NCBI RefSeq assembly: GCF_003148385.1
Contig: NZ_CP029463.1
Coordinates: 558,001-622,000 of the forward strand
From: Flavobacterium sediminis
GTDB taxonomy: Bacteria; Bacteroidota; Bacteroidia; Flavobacteriales; Flavobacteriaceae
Reading direction: 5' to 3'
Length of the DNA stretch: 64,000 bases
The notes beneath the pieces are model-generated. The model was given only the letters and a program-made list of their open reading frames with translations, had not been told where the DNA came from and searched no databases. Position 1 is the first letter of the stretch; every line of letters starts with the position of its first letter. Below, one piece after another: positions 46,733 to 55,642 of this stretch. Made by a program: the position numbers and the translations under genes.

Positions 46733-48703
46733 TTATTTTCGGATTTGTGCTTTTACTTTTTCAAAAACAGTATTATCAATCTTTACATCAAATTCTTTCT
46801 TCAGTTCAGTAACCCAGTTATTTTCCAGATATTGCTGATAGTCACTGGTTAATTTCCCTTTGCATTCATTAATTGTTTTCGGTGTTTCCGCTTTGATCTC
46901 TTTTACATCTGCTACAAAATAATAGCTTCCTTTTTGTACTATTTTTGTGGCTCCGGTTGTTTTAATTGCCAATTCCTGCAAAACATCAAAATCTTCTTCA
47001 AAAACTCCCGATTTAACCATGATGTTTACTTTTCCATCCTTATTTAATTTCTCTTTAATGTACTCTATTGATTTCCCTTTCTTACAATAAGACTGTGCTT
47101 TTTTTGCCGCTTTTTCCTCTGTAGAAGAATAAATATCAACATCATATCGGGTTTTCCACATATAATCTTTTACATGACTATTGTAAAATTTCTCTAAGCC
47201 TAATGTATCGGTCTTTGCTTTTTCCCAAATCTCTTTTTCCATCAGATCAAACAACAATAAACCATCGCGATATTCATCCATCACATAGCTGAACTCAGGA
47301 AATTCGTTTTCAAGATTGTCATTAAAATAAATGATCAATTGATCGTCTACCCATTTTTGGTACAATTCATCAACCAATGCATTGAGCGGTCTGGTTTTAA
47401 TATTCCCTTTTTGTTGGCTCTGCAAATACGTTAGAAAAGCAGAACCTTCAATTTTTCTATCTTTATTGATAACGATCAGGTCATCATTATATTTTTTACT
47501 ATCCGAAGGATATTCCCAGATTCCTCTGTAAAAATCTTCTGTTACGGCATTCTTTATTTGTGCCAATAATTTAGCATTTTGCTTTATGTCATATTTTGCG
47601 CGCAACTTCTTAGCTAGCGAATTAGTGATCAATAATGAACGATCGTCTTTTTTGATTTTGTTTTCCAGATCATACTTTATTTCATCAAGCGGAGGCACCG
47701 GGTTGCGTTCTACTAATTTTACAATATGCCAACCGAACTTTGACTTAAACGGTTCTGATATTTGTCCTTTTTCAGTTAATGAGAACGCTATATTTTCAAA
47801 TTCTTGTGATGTTAACTGTCCTGAACCGAATCTTTGTAACAAACCTCCTTTTGCAGCCGTTGATTTATCTTCTGAAAATTGTTTGGCTAATTCTTCGAAG
47901 TTTTCACCTTGTTTTATCTTTTGATAAATGTCATCTATTGCTTTCTTCACCGCAGTATTCGCTTCCGAACTTGGCACAGACGGATTGAGCAACATGATGT
48001 GTTCAACGGTTACTTCTCCTCTGTTCAGTCGCTTATCCGTTACTTTTAAAATATGGTAACCAAAACGTGTTCTGAAAATCTTTGAAATTTTCCCTACCGG
48101 AGTATTATACGCAGCACTTTCAAACGGATATACCATTTTAAATGCTGAAAAATAACCTAAATCGCCTTTATTCTCCTTTGCTGACGGATCTTCTGAAAAT
48201 TTTTGCGCTACCGCTTCAAAGTTTTCTCCTGCATCGATACGCTTTTTCAGATCCAACATTTTATGGTAAGCTTTAAGAGTGTCTTTAGGTTCAGCTCCTT
48301 CGCTAACCAATACTAAAATATGCGAGGCTCTTACTTCTTCTTTTGTTCTGGCGTAAGCTTCATCAATTAATGCATTGGTTACTTTGCTGTCGTTTACATA
48401 GTTCTTTGCTAATTGTTTTCTATACGAACCTAATTCGTTTGTATATTTAGCATCATTTTGCAGCCCTAATTTTTTAGCTTTCTCAACTTTAAGTTTGTAG
48501 CCGACAAACAAATCTAAATAATGGTCTAAATCTTTTTGTGAATCATCTTTTACTAAATCCAGATTTTTGTTATATACCCTTATAAATTCATCTGTATAAT
48601 AAGGGTGATTATCAATAGTAAACAGAACTTCTTTTTGTTTGTTTTGTCCAAAACTCACTGAACTTAAACAAACTACAAAAAGCAAAAAAGCAATTTTCTT
48701 CAT
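46733..48703 (-). CDS. Large PPIC-type peptidylprolyl isomerase
   Basis: 656 residues with a signal peptide (MKKIAFLLFVVCLSSVSFGQ). N-terminal helical domain, then two parvulin domains: EVRASHILVLVSEGAEPK...GYHILKVTDKR (about 120-225) and EVTVEHIMLLNPS...GWHIVKLVERN (about 230-340), then a long C-terminal helical/beta region. First gene of the foldase operon, with a full promoter upstream. Likely outer-membrane-protein folding in the periplasm. Confidence 0.93.
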   Translation of the reverse strand: MKKIAFLLFVVCLSSVSFGQNKQKEVLFTIDNHPYYTDEFIRVYNKNLDLVKDDSQKDLDHYLDLFVGYKLKVEKAKKLGLQNDAKYTNELGSYRKQLAKNYVNDSKVTNALIDEAYARTKEEVRASHILVLVSEGAEPKDTLKAYHKMLDLKKRIDAGENFEAVAQKFSEDPSAKENKGDLGYFSAFKMVYPFESAAYNTPVGKISKIFRTRFGYHILKVTDKRLNRGEVTVEHIMLLNPSVPSSEANTAVKKAIDDIYQKIKQGENFEELAKQFSEDKSTAAKGGLLQRFGSGQLTSQEFENIAFSLTEKGQISEPFKSKFGWHIVKLVERNPVPPLDEIKYDLENKIKKDDRSLLITNSLAKKLRAKYDIKQNAKLLAQIKNAVTEDFYRGIWEYPSDSKKYNDDLIVINKDRKIEGSAFLTYLQSQQKGNIKTRPLNALVDELYQKWVDDQLIIYFNDNLENEFPEFSYVMDEYRDGLLLFDLMEKEIWEKAKTDTLGLEKFYNSHVKDYMWKTRYDVDIYSSTEEKAAKKAQSYCKKGKSIEYIKEKLNKDGKVNIMVKSGVFEEDFDVLQELAIKTTGATKIVQKGSYYFVADVKEIKAETPKTINECKGKLTSDYQQYLENNWVTELKKEFDVKIDNTVFEKVKAQIRK

Positions 48704-48734
48704 TTTCTATGTAATATTTTTGAATTGCGACCAA

Positions 48735-48764
48735 CAAAAATAGTAATTCAATTGTATAAACCAA
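48735..48764 (-). promoter_or_regulatory. Promoter of the foldase operon
   Basis: On the minus strand, TTG (48762-48764), a 19-base spacer and TATTTTTG (48735-48742), all exact. The start codon is 31 bases downstream. Confidence 0.75.
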
Positions 48765-48845
48765 CTATAATAAGTTGCATTAACAAAAAATTATACCCTA
48801 AAAGATTTGTTTTGTCGGAAGATTTTAATTCTAAATTAATTGAGT

Positions 48846-48853
48846 TAATTTTG
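48846..48853 (+). promoter_or_regulatory. Possible -7 element of prfC
   Basis: TAATTTTG matches TAnnTTTG, 22 bases before the ATG. No TTG at 17-23 bases upstream of it. Confidence 0.35.
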
Positions 48854-48875
48854 CACCCGAATTAAAAGAAAGAAA

Positions 48876-50471
48876 ATGAGTTTTAAAGACGAAATTGCAA
48901 GAAGAAGAACTTTCGGTATTATATCGCACCCCGATGCCGGTAAAACAACCTTAACCGAAAAGTTATTGTTATTTGGTGGCGCTATTCAGGAAGCGGGAGC
49001 CGTAAAGAGCAATAAAATAAAAAAAGGAGCGACTTCCGACTTTATGGAGATTGAGCGCCAGAGAGGTATTTCGGTTGCAACTTCGGTATTAGCTTTTAAT
49101 TATAAGGATAAAAAGATCAATATTCTTGATACTCCCGGTCACAAAGATTTTGCTGAAGACACCTTTAGAACATTAACTGCTGTAGACAGTGTAATTGTAG
49201 TGATCGACGTTGCTAAAGGAGTCGAGGAACAAACCGAAAAATTAGTAGAGGTTTGTAGAATGCGTAATATCCCGATGATTGTTTTCATCAACAAATTAGA
49301 CCGAGAAGGAAAAGATGCATTTGACCTATTAGACGAAGTAGAACAAAAATTAAAACTTACTGTTACACCTTTGAGTTTTCCTATAGGTATGGGATACGAC
49401 TTTAAAGGAATTTACAATATCTGGGAGAAGAACATCAATTTATTTACCGGAGACAGTCGTAAAGACATAGAAGAAACTATTGCCTTTGACGATGTAAACA
49501 ATCCGGAACTGGACAAGATCGTAGGAGAGGAACATGCTGAAAAACTTCGCGAAGAATTAGAGTTAGTCACTGAGATTTACCCTGATTTTGACAGAGAAGC
49601 TTATCTTAAAGGTGATTTACAGCCGGTTTTTTTCGGTTCGGCTCTGAATAATTTCGGTGTTCGTGAGCTTTTAGATTGTTTCATAGAGATTGCTCCACAA
49701 CCCAGACCTAAAGAATCGGATACTCGTTTAGTAAAAGCAGATGAGGAAAAATTCTCCGGTTTTGTATTCAAGATCCATGCTAATATGGATCCGAAGCACC
49801 GGGATCGTTTAGCATTCATTAAAATTGTTTCGGGAACTTTTGAAAGAAACAAACCTTACCTGCATGTTCGCCATAACAAAAATTTAAAGTTTGCCAGCCC
49901 GAATGCCTTTTTTGCAGAAAAGAAAGAAATTGTAGACGTTTCTTATCCGGGTGATATTGTAGGTTTACACGATACCGGAAACTTTAAAATCGGGGACACA
50001 CTTACTGAAGGCGAAGTTATGAACTTTAAAGGAATCCCTAGTTTTTCTCCGGAGCATTTCCGTTATATTAACAATGCTGATCCGATGAAATCAAAACAAT
50101 TAGAAAAGGGAATCGATCAATTGATGGATGAAGGAGTAGCTCAGCTGTTTACACTGGAAATGAACGGGAGAAAGGTTATCGGTACAGTAGGTGCTCTACA
50201 GTATGAAGTTATCCAATATCGTTTAGAACATGAGTATGGTGCTAAGTGTAGTTATGAAAATTTTCCGGCATATAAAGCATGTTGGGTAAAACCTGAAGAC
50301 ACTAAAAGTGAAGAATTTGCAGAATTTAAAAGAGTGAAACAAAAGTTCTTAGGCCACGATAAACACGGACAACTGGTGTTTTTAGCGGATAGTGAATTTT
50401 CGATTCAGATGACGCAACAAAAATATCCTTCTGTTAAACTTTATTTTACATCTGATTTTTACCAGAATTAA
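48876..50471 (+). CDS. prfC: Peptide chain release factor 3
   Basis: 531 residues; a translational GTPase that recycles RF1/RF2. G1 is SHPDAGKTT near the N-terminus; the switch II block is DTPGHKDFAEDT; G4 is NKLDREGKD. The RF3-specific features include FGGAIQEAGAVK, FMEIERQRGISVATS and the C-terminal VGALQYEVIQYRLEHEYG. Length is normal. Single gene; a small secreted/TM protein gene follows after 51 bases and may be separate. Confidence 0.96.
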   Translation: MSFKDEIARRRTFGIISHPDAGKTTLTEKLLLFGGAIQEAGAVKSNKIKKGATSDFMEIERQRGISVATSVLAFNYKDKKINILDTPGHKDFAEDTFRTLTAVDSVIVVIDVAKGVEEQTEKLVEVCRMRNIPMIVFINKLDREGKDAFDLLDEVEQKLKLTVTPLSFPIGMGYDFKGIYNIWEKNINLFTGDSRKDIEETIAFDDVNNPELDKIVGEEHAEKLREELELVTEIYPDFDREAYLKGDLQPVFFGSALNNFGVRELLDCFIEIAPQPRPKESDTRLVKADEEKFSGFVFKIHANMDPKHRDRLAFIKIVSGTFERNKPYLHVRHNKNLKFASPNAFFAEKKEIVDVSYPGDIVGLHDTGNFKIGDTLTEGEVMNFKGIPSFSPEHFRYINNADPMKSKQLEKGIDQLMDEGVAQLFTLEMNGRKVIGTVGALQYEVIQYRLEHEYGAKCSYENFPAYKACWVKPEDTKSEEFAEFKRVKQKFLGHDKHGQLVFLADSEFSIQMTQQKYPSVKLYFTSDFYQN

Positions 50472-50522
50472 TTTTTTTTTGTAAATTGCACTAAACAAAA
50501 CCCCCAAATTCTAATTTGCAAA

Positions 50523-50729
50523 ATGAAACCTCTTCTTGTAAAGCTCTATGTGAGCTTGTTTGTGTTATTAATCGGATTTGATAGCACTGCACAGTCATCT
50601 GGTGTATTAGCAGATGGAGACCCACCTTCTGCCCCAATTGATAATCAAATGATTTGGTTAGCAATTGTAGGTATTGTATTTGCGTTTTACTTTTTTAATC
50701 AAAAGAAAGTAATTCTAAACAATAAATAA
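50523..50729 (+). CDS. Small single-pass protein with signal sequence
   Basis: 68 residues: a signal peptide (hydrophobic, ending near STAQ, residue 24), a short Pro/Asp-rich segment (GDPPSAPID) and one transmembrane helix (about 43-60), then a short basic tail. Proteins of this form are common in Flavobacteria, but I do not know a function. Terminator directly after the stop. Confidence 0.7.
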   Translation: MKPLLVKLYVSLFVLLIGFDSTAQSSGVLADGDPPSAPIDNQMIWLAIVGIVFAFYFFNQKKVILNNK

Positions 50730-50758
50730 AAAAAGGAGCTTTAAAAGCTCCTTTTTTT
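50728..50758. terminator. Bidirectional terminator after the small protein gene
   Basis: AAAGGAGCTTT (50732-50742) pairs with AAAGCTCCTTT (50744-50754), with T and A runs on both sides; it also closes folD on the minus strand. Confidence 0.9.
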
Positions 50759-50764
50759 ATTATT

Positions 50765-51649
50765 TTATTTCATTAATTTTCTTCTTTCTCTTGCCAGTAG
50801 GGTGTTCTTAAGCAGCATGGCAATCGTCATTGGCCCTACACCTCCGGGAACCGGAGTAATATAAGATGCTTTTTTAGATACATTTTCAAAATCCACATCT
50901 CCGGTAATTCGGTATCCTTTTTCAGTAGTTTCATCAGCAACTCTTGTAATACCAACATCTATAACCACAACATCGTCCTTTACCATTTCTGCTTTTAAAT
51001 AGTTAGGAACACCTAAAGCTGTAATAATAATATCGGCTTGTGTTGTGATTTGATTAATATTTTTAGTGTGACTGTGTGTTAATGTCACCGTTGAATTTCC
51101 AGGAAATCCTTTTCTCCCCATCAATATACTCATCGGGCGACCTACAATATGGCTACGACCAATTACTACAGTATGTTTCCCCTGTGTTTCTACATTGTAT
51201 CGTTCCAGCAATTCTAAGATACCGAAAGGTGTTGCCGGAATAAATGTACTCATATCCAGAGCCATCTTTCCAAAGTTTTCCGGATGGAAACCATCAACAT
51301 CTTTACTAGGGTCAATTGCCATCAAAACTTTTTGGGTATCAATTTGTTTCGGCAAAGGAAGCTGAACAATAAAGCCGTCTATATCATCATTTTCATTTAG
51401 CTCTTTGATCTTTTTTAACAATTCTGTCTCAGAAGTTGTGCTTGGCATTTTTACCAGGGTAGATTCAAAACCTACACGTTCACATGCTTTAACTTTACTT
51501 CCTACATAAGTTAAGCTGGCTCCGTCGTTTCCTACTATAACAGCAGCCAGGTGCGGAACCTTTTCTCCGTTTGCTTTCATCATTGCTACTTCCGCAGCAA
51601 TTTCATTCTTAATATCTTCTGATATTTTTTTACCGTCTAATAATATCAT
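50765..51649 (-). CDS. folD: Bifunctional methylenetetrahydrofolate dehydrogenase/cyclohydrolase
   Basis: 294 residues. Oxidises 5,10-methylene-THF and hydrolyses the product to 10-formyl-THF, supplying Fmt and purine synthesis. Seen: active-site lysine in YVGSKVKACERVG, VQLPLPKQ, PATPFGILELL, the NADP loop IGRSHIVGRP and the final GVGPMTIAML. Full length. It is downstream of ffh on the same strand, with ffh's terminator in between. Confidence 0.97.
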   Translation of the reverse strand: MILLDGKKISEDIKNEIAAEVAMMKANGEKVPHLAAVIVGNDGASLTYVGSKVKACERVGFESTLVKMPSTTSETELLKKIKELNENDDIDGFIVQLPLPKQIDTQKVLMAIDPSKDVDGFHPENFGKMALDMSTFIPATPFGILELLERYNVETQGKHTVVIGRSHIVGRPMSILMGRKGFPGNSTVTLTHSHTKNINQITTQADIIITALGVPNYLKAEMVKDDVVVIDVGITRVADETTEKGYRITGDVDFENVSKKASYITPVPGGVGPMTIAMLLKNTLLARERRKLMK

Positions 51650-51676
51650 ATTGTTGTGTTGTTGATTATTTTGTAT

Positions 51677-51704
51677 AAAAAAAGACGCGAGAAAACACGC
51701 GTCT
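51677..51704 (-). terminator. Terminator of ffh
   Basis: AGACGCG (51683-51689) pairs with CGCGTCT (51698-51704); on the minus strand a seven-T run follows. Confidence 0.9.
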
Positions 51705-51710
51705 GTTCTT

Positions 51711-53051
51711 TTATCTCATACCTTTCATTCCTCCTCCCATCATTCGCATCAAATTCTTTCCGGCACCTCCTTGCATCATCTTCATCATTTTACTCATTTG
51801 ATCGAACTGTTTCATCAACTGATTTACCTGTTCTACTTTAGTTCCGGAACCTTTAGCGATTCTCGTTTTCCGCTTACCGTCAATAATAGCCGGCTTGCTT
51901 CTTTCTTCAGGCGTCATTGAGTGAATAATAGCTTCAATATGTTTAAAAGCATCGTCTTCTATTTCAACATCTTTTAGTGCTTTGTTTGCACCGGGAATCA
52001 TTCCGACCAAATCTTTCATGTTCCCCATTTTTTTGATCTGTTGTATCTGTGTTAAGAAATCGTCAAAACCGAATTCGTTTTTAGCAATTTTCTTTTGAAG
52101 TTTACGCGCTTCTTCTTCATTGTATTGTTCCTGTGCGCGTTCTACTAGGGAAACGACATCTCCCATCCCTAAAATACGGTCGGCCATACGGGAAGGATAG
52201 AATACATCTATAGCTTCCATTTTTTCACCGGTACCAATGAATTTGATCGGCTTATTTACTACCGATTTAATTGAAATAGCGGCACCACCACGAGTATCAC
52301 CATCCAACTTGGTTAAAACCACCCCGTCAAAATTCAGACGGTCATTGAAAGCCTTAGCGGTATTAACAGCATCTTGTCCGGTCATTGCATCTACCACAAA
52401 CAACGTTTCTTGTGGCTGAATCGCTTTATGAACATTAGCAATTTCGTTCATCATTTCTTCATCGACTGCTAAACGTCCTGCTGTATCGACAATAACTACG
52501 TTAAAACCGTTTGCTTTAGCATGTTTGATTGCATTTTGAGCAATTTCGACAGGATTTTTATTTTCCGGTTCACTATAAACCTCTACTCCTATTTGCTCAC
52601 CTACTACATGTAATTGATTGATTGCAGCCGGACGATAAACGTCACAGGCTACTAACAAAGGGTTTTTATTTTTTTTAGTTTTTAAAAAGTTGGCCAACTT
52701 CCCTGAGAAAGTCGTTTTACCCGAACCCTGAAGCCCTGACATTAATATAACGGATGGGTTACCAGACAGGTTTACTCCTGCTACATCACCTCCCATTAAT
52801 TCGGTTAACTCGTCTTTAACGATTTTAACCATTAATTGTCCGGGTTGTAAATTAGTCAATACGTTTTCTCCGATTGCTTTTTCCTTTACTTTGTTTGTAA
52901 ATTCTTTCGCAATTTTAAAGTTAACATCGGCATCAAGTAGTGCCCGACGAACTTCTTTAAGCGTATCAGCAACGTTTACATCCGTAATTTTTCCGTGCCC
53001 TTTTAATATATGGAAAGCTTTGTCTAATTTATCCGTTAAATTATCAAACAT
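51711..53051 (-). CDS. ffh: Signal recognition particle protein Ffh
   Basis: 446 residues. N domain helical bundle, G domain with P-loop GLQGSGKTT (106-114), the DTAGR and TKLDGD motifs, and a Met-rich M domain for signal peptide and 4.5S RNA binding (KMMKMMQGG...MRMMGGGMKGM at the end). It targets inner-membrane proteins together with FtsY. Single gene with a complete promoter at 53077-53106. No 4.5S RNA gene is visible nearby. Confidence 0.97.
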   Translation of the reverse strand: MFDNLTDKLDKAFHILKGHGKITDVNVADTLKEVRRALLDADVNFKIAKEFTNKVKEKAIGENVLTNLQPGQLMVKIVKDELTELMGGDVAGVNLSGNPSVILMSGLQGSGKTTFSGKLANFLKTKKNKNPLLVACDVYRPAAINQLHVVGEQIGVEVYSEPENKNPVEIAQNAIKHAKANGFNVVIVDTAGRLAVDEEMMNEIANVHKAIQPQETLFVVDAMTGQDAVNTAKAFNDRLNFDGVVLTKLDGDTRGGAAISIKSVVNKPIKFIGTGEKMEAIDVFYPSRMADRILGMGDVVSLVERAQEQYNEEEARKLQKKIAKNEFGFDDFLTQIQQIKKMGNMKDLVGMIPGANKALKDVEIEDDAFKHIEAIIHSMTPEERSKPAIIDGKRKTRIAKGSGTKVEQVNQLMKQFDQMSKMMKMMQGGAGKNLMRMMGGGMKGMR

Positions 53052-53076
53052 GATCTGCTGTAGTTTTAATAAGCCG

Positions 53077-53106
53077 CAAAGATAAGATAAAGTCTAAAAG
53101 TTTCAA
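53077..53106 (-). promoter_or_regulatory. Promoter of ffh
   Basis: Minus strand: TTG (53104-53106), 19-base spacer, TATCTTTG (53077-53084). The start codon follows 25 bases later. Confidence 0.75.
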
Positions 53107-53230
53107 AACAGGAAAATTACAAAGTTGAAAATAAAAACAAGGGGGGAGGTTATATATACTCTGATTTAAGAAGTCTACATCAGACACAAAAATTCTTAAA
53201 TTCACTCCTGTCCGAAAAATTTCAAAAAAT

Positions 53231-53262
53231 AAATCCCGAATACTATAAAGTAATCGGGATTT
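53231..53262 (-). terminator. Terminator of the TSP3-repeat lipoprotein gene
   Basis: AAATCCCGA (53231-53239) pairs with TCGGGATTT (53254-53262); on the minus strand a T-rich tract follows. It lies 43 bases after the stop codon. Confidence 0.75.
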
Positions 53263-53304
53263 TTCTAACTAAAAAAACTAATTAATACTTATGATCATTC
53301 TTAA

Positions 53305-53949
53305 TTATTCTCCGTCATTGTCATCGTTGTCATTATTTCCATCGCCATCAGGGAATCCGTCACCGTCAGAATCTTCATCACCATCATTTATACCATCATC
53401 GTCTGAATCAGTATCTCCGGAATTTGTCCCGTTATGTTGTTCTTCTGAATTTGTTACTCCATCGTGATCAGAATCTTCATCACCGTCATTTATTCCGTCG
53501 TGATCAGTATCGTTATCATACGGAGACGTATCTGAATCACTTTCTGTACTATTGGTTAAACCGTCATTATCACTATCTTCATCTCCGTCATTTATTCCGT
53601 CCCCATCAGAATCCATATTTAACGGATCTGTTTCACCTTCATCCAGAATACCGTTTCGATTAAAGTCTTCTGTTCCGTCTTTTACACGGTCTCCGTCAGT
53701 ATCTTTTAGTAACGGGTTTGTTTCTCCTGCATCAATTATTCCGTTTTTATTAAAATCCTCTGTTCCGTCTAAAATACCATCCCCATCAGTATCTGCTACA
53801 TTCGGATTGGTTCCTAATTTCAATTCCATTGAATTTGTTAGTCCATCACGATCATTATCTGATGTGGAATCATCTGTATCGTCTTTTGAACAAGAAAATA
53901 AAGAAATTGATAATACGGCTAGCATTGCAAATTTGTTGATTGTTTTCAT
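53305..53949 (-). CDS. Calcium-binding thrombospondin type 3 repeat lipoprotein
   Basis: 214 residues. Lipoprotein signal ends at C20 (LFSC), followed by an acidic DDTDDS stretch. The rest is about a dozen Asp-rich units of the form DTDGDGI.DG.ED.N..G, typical of TSP3 repeats that bind calcium. The DNA carries matching direct repeats of roughly 24-60 bases. Such lipoproteins are often surface-exposed or part of OmpA-like envelope proteins; here no OmpA domain follows. Divergent from the sigma-factor gene across 216 bases. Confidence 0.92.
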   Translation of the reverse strand: MKTINKFAMLAVLSISLFSCSKDDTDDSTSDNDRDGLTNSMELKLGTNPNVADTDGDGILDGTEDFNKNGIIDAGETNPLLKDTDGDRVKDGTEDFNRNGILDEGETDPLNMDSDGDGINDGDEDSDNDGLTNSTESDSDTSPYDNDTDHDGINDGDEDSDHDGVTNSEEQHNGTNSGDTDSDDDGINDGDEDSDGDGFPDGDGNNDNDDNDGE

Positions 53950-54165
53950 AATTTATTCTTTTTAAAATTTTTATTATTTGATGATGAAACAAGCGAAAAA
54001 CGTATTACCCTACCTCTTTTTTTCATTATTTCATTTTTTTATTGACAAAGCTCAATATTCATTATTTTACACAATCTGTAAAATAGCCTATAGATAAAAA
54101 CATTTTTAACAAAAACTGAAACACATAAATAAGAAGATAGTATATTTACTAATATTTTTTCTCTA

Positions 54166-54684
54166 ATGAAATCGAAATCAACTACAGATATTTGTAATGA
54201 ATCTATTTTTTCTGTTTTTTTTGAGAGTCATATAAAAACTCTCAGGAATTTTATATTATATAAATTCGGGAATAGTAACCATGCAGAAGATGTCTCCCAA
54301 GAAGCATTCATAAAACTTTGGCAAAATTGTAAAGATGTTCCTTTAGAAAAAGCAAAATCATACATCTATACCATTGCGAATAATAGTTCGCTGAATATCA
54401 TTGCTCATGAAAAAGTAAAGTTATCCTACATGAAAGATTTTTCGGGATTAGACAAGACAAATCAATCTCCGGAATTCATCTTAGAAGAAAATCAGTTTAA
54501 AGATAAATTATTAACGGCTATTGAAAATTTAAACGAAACACAACGTATCGCTTTTTTAATGCACCGAATTGACGGCAAAAAATATAAAGAGATTGCTGAA
54601 GAACTTGACATTAGTGTAAAAGCCGTTGAGAAAAGAATCCATTTAGCTTTACTTGAATTAAGAAAGAATATTGATAACCTATAA
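54166..54684 (+). CDS. ECF-type RNA polymerase sigma factor (FecI-like)
   Basis: 172 residues: sigma region 2 in FESHIKTLRNFILYKFGNSNHAEDVSQEAFIKLW, and region 4 helix-turn-helix in LNETQRIAFLMHRIDGKKYKEIAEELDISVKAVEKRIHLALLELR. Followed 55 bases later by a FecR-like anti-sigma gene and then a TonB-dependent receptor, the standard cell-surface-signalling module. It probably recruits polymerase to the receptor gene when the receptor binds its ligand. No obvious own promoter was identified. Confidence 0.94.
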   Translation: MKSKSTTDICNESIFSVFFESHIKTLRNFILYKFGNSNHAEDVSQEAFIKLWQNCKDVPLEKAKSYIYTIANNSSLNIIAHEKVKLSYMKDFSGLDKTNQSPEFILEENQFKDKLLTAIENLNETQRIAFLMHRIDGKKYKEIAEELDISVKAVEKRIHLALLELRKNIDNL

Positions 54685-54739
54685 AAAGTAGGGAAAAACT
54701 AAAGAAAGTTGTTATTAAAATAGTTAATACCAAATTGAG

Positions 54740-55642
54740 ATGGATGAAAAATACTATTTAGCCAAATGGCTTAATGATGAATTAGAAGGCGAGGAATTGA
54801 TTGAATTTGAAAAAAGTCCCGAATTTCATACCTATTTAAAAATTAAGGAATATTCAAATCAGTTAACGGTTCCTGAATTTGACAAAAATGCTATTTATGA
54901 AAATATAATGCAACAGCAAAAAGAAAAGCCTAAAATAATTCCGTTACAAAAAAATTGGTTCTTAAAAATTGCTGCTATCCTGATTTTATCTATCGGACTA
55001 GGGACTTTTATGTTTCTAAACTTTAGCACAGAAAATCTATTGGCTAAAAACGGTGAGAAAAATAGTTTTGTTTTACCCGATCATTCCAAAGTAATTTTGA
55101 ACTCGGGTTCTGAAATTTCATATAAAAAATGGAATTGGGATTCAAATCGGAAACTAAATTTAAAGGGTGAAGCCTTTTTTAAGGTTGCCAAAGGAAAAAA
55201 GTTTGAAGTTCAGACGGAGTTGGGTAAAGTGACGGTTTTGGGCACTCAATTCAATGTAAAAAACAGAGAAGACCGATTTGAGGTTACATGTTATGAAGGA
55301 AAAGTAAGAGTGAATTACAACAACAAAGAACTCCTTTTAACTAAAGGCATGCAGGTAATTTTTGAAAATGACATCCAAACTGATTTATCCGTAACTGTTA
55401 AAAAGCCTGATTGGATGAATAATGAAGTATCATTCCATAAAGAAACTTTAATTGCGGTTTTAAATGAAATTGAAAGACAATACAATGTAACTATTGAAAA
55501 TAAATCGACAAGCGGAGATACAATTTTCACCGGAAAAATACCTACAAACGATCTGGATATTGCTCTAAAAATTGTTTCTACTACTTTTAACTTAAAAGTA
55601 ATTAAGAAGGCTGAAAGCCTGTTTGTTTTAGAGTCAAATTAA
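54740..55642 (+). CDS. FecR-family anti-sigma regulator
   Basis: 300 residues. The N-terminal cytoplasmic part (about 1-75), a transmembrane helix (about 75-97, LKIAAILILSIGLGTFMFLNF), the periplasmic FecR domain (NSFVLPDHSKVILNSGSEISY..., then EAFFKVAKGKKFEVQT and GTQFNVKN) and a C-terminal DUF4974-type domain. It holds the sigma factor until the receptor signals. Its stop codon overlaps the receptor start (TAATG), so they are translationally coupled. Confidence 0.94.
   Translation: MDEKYYLAKWLNDELEGEELIEFEKSPEFHTYLKIKEYSNQLTVPEFDKNAIYENIMQQQKEKPKIIPLQKNWFLKIAAILILSIGLGTFMFLNFSTENLLAKNGEKNSFVLPDHSKVILNSGSEISYKKWNWDSNRKLNLKGEAFFKVAKGKKFEVQTELGKVTVLGTQFNVKNREDRFEVTCYEGKVRVNYNNKELLLTKGMQVIFENDIQTDLSVTVKKPDWMNNEVSFHKETLIAVLNEIERQYNVTIENKSTSGDTIFTGKIPTNDLDIALKIVSTTFNLKVIKKAESLFVLESN

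Noticed and set aside
53305..53949. Regular short direct repeats that could look like a CRISPR or satellite array
   Set aside because: They encode in-frame TSP3 calcium-binding units in a lipoprotein; there are no spacers and no cas genes.
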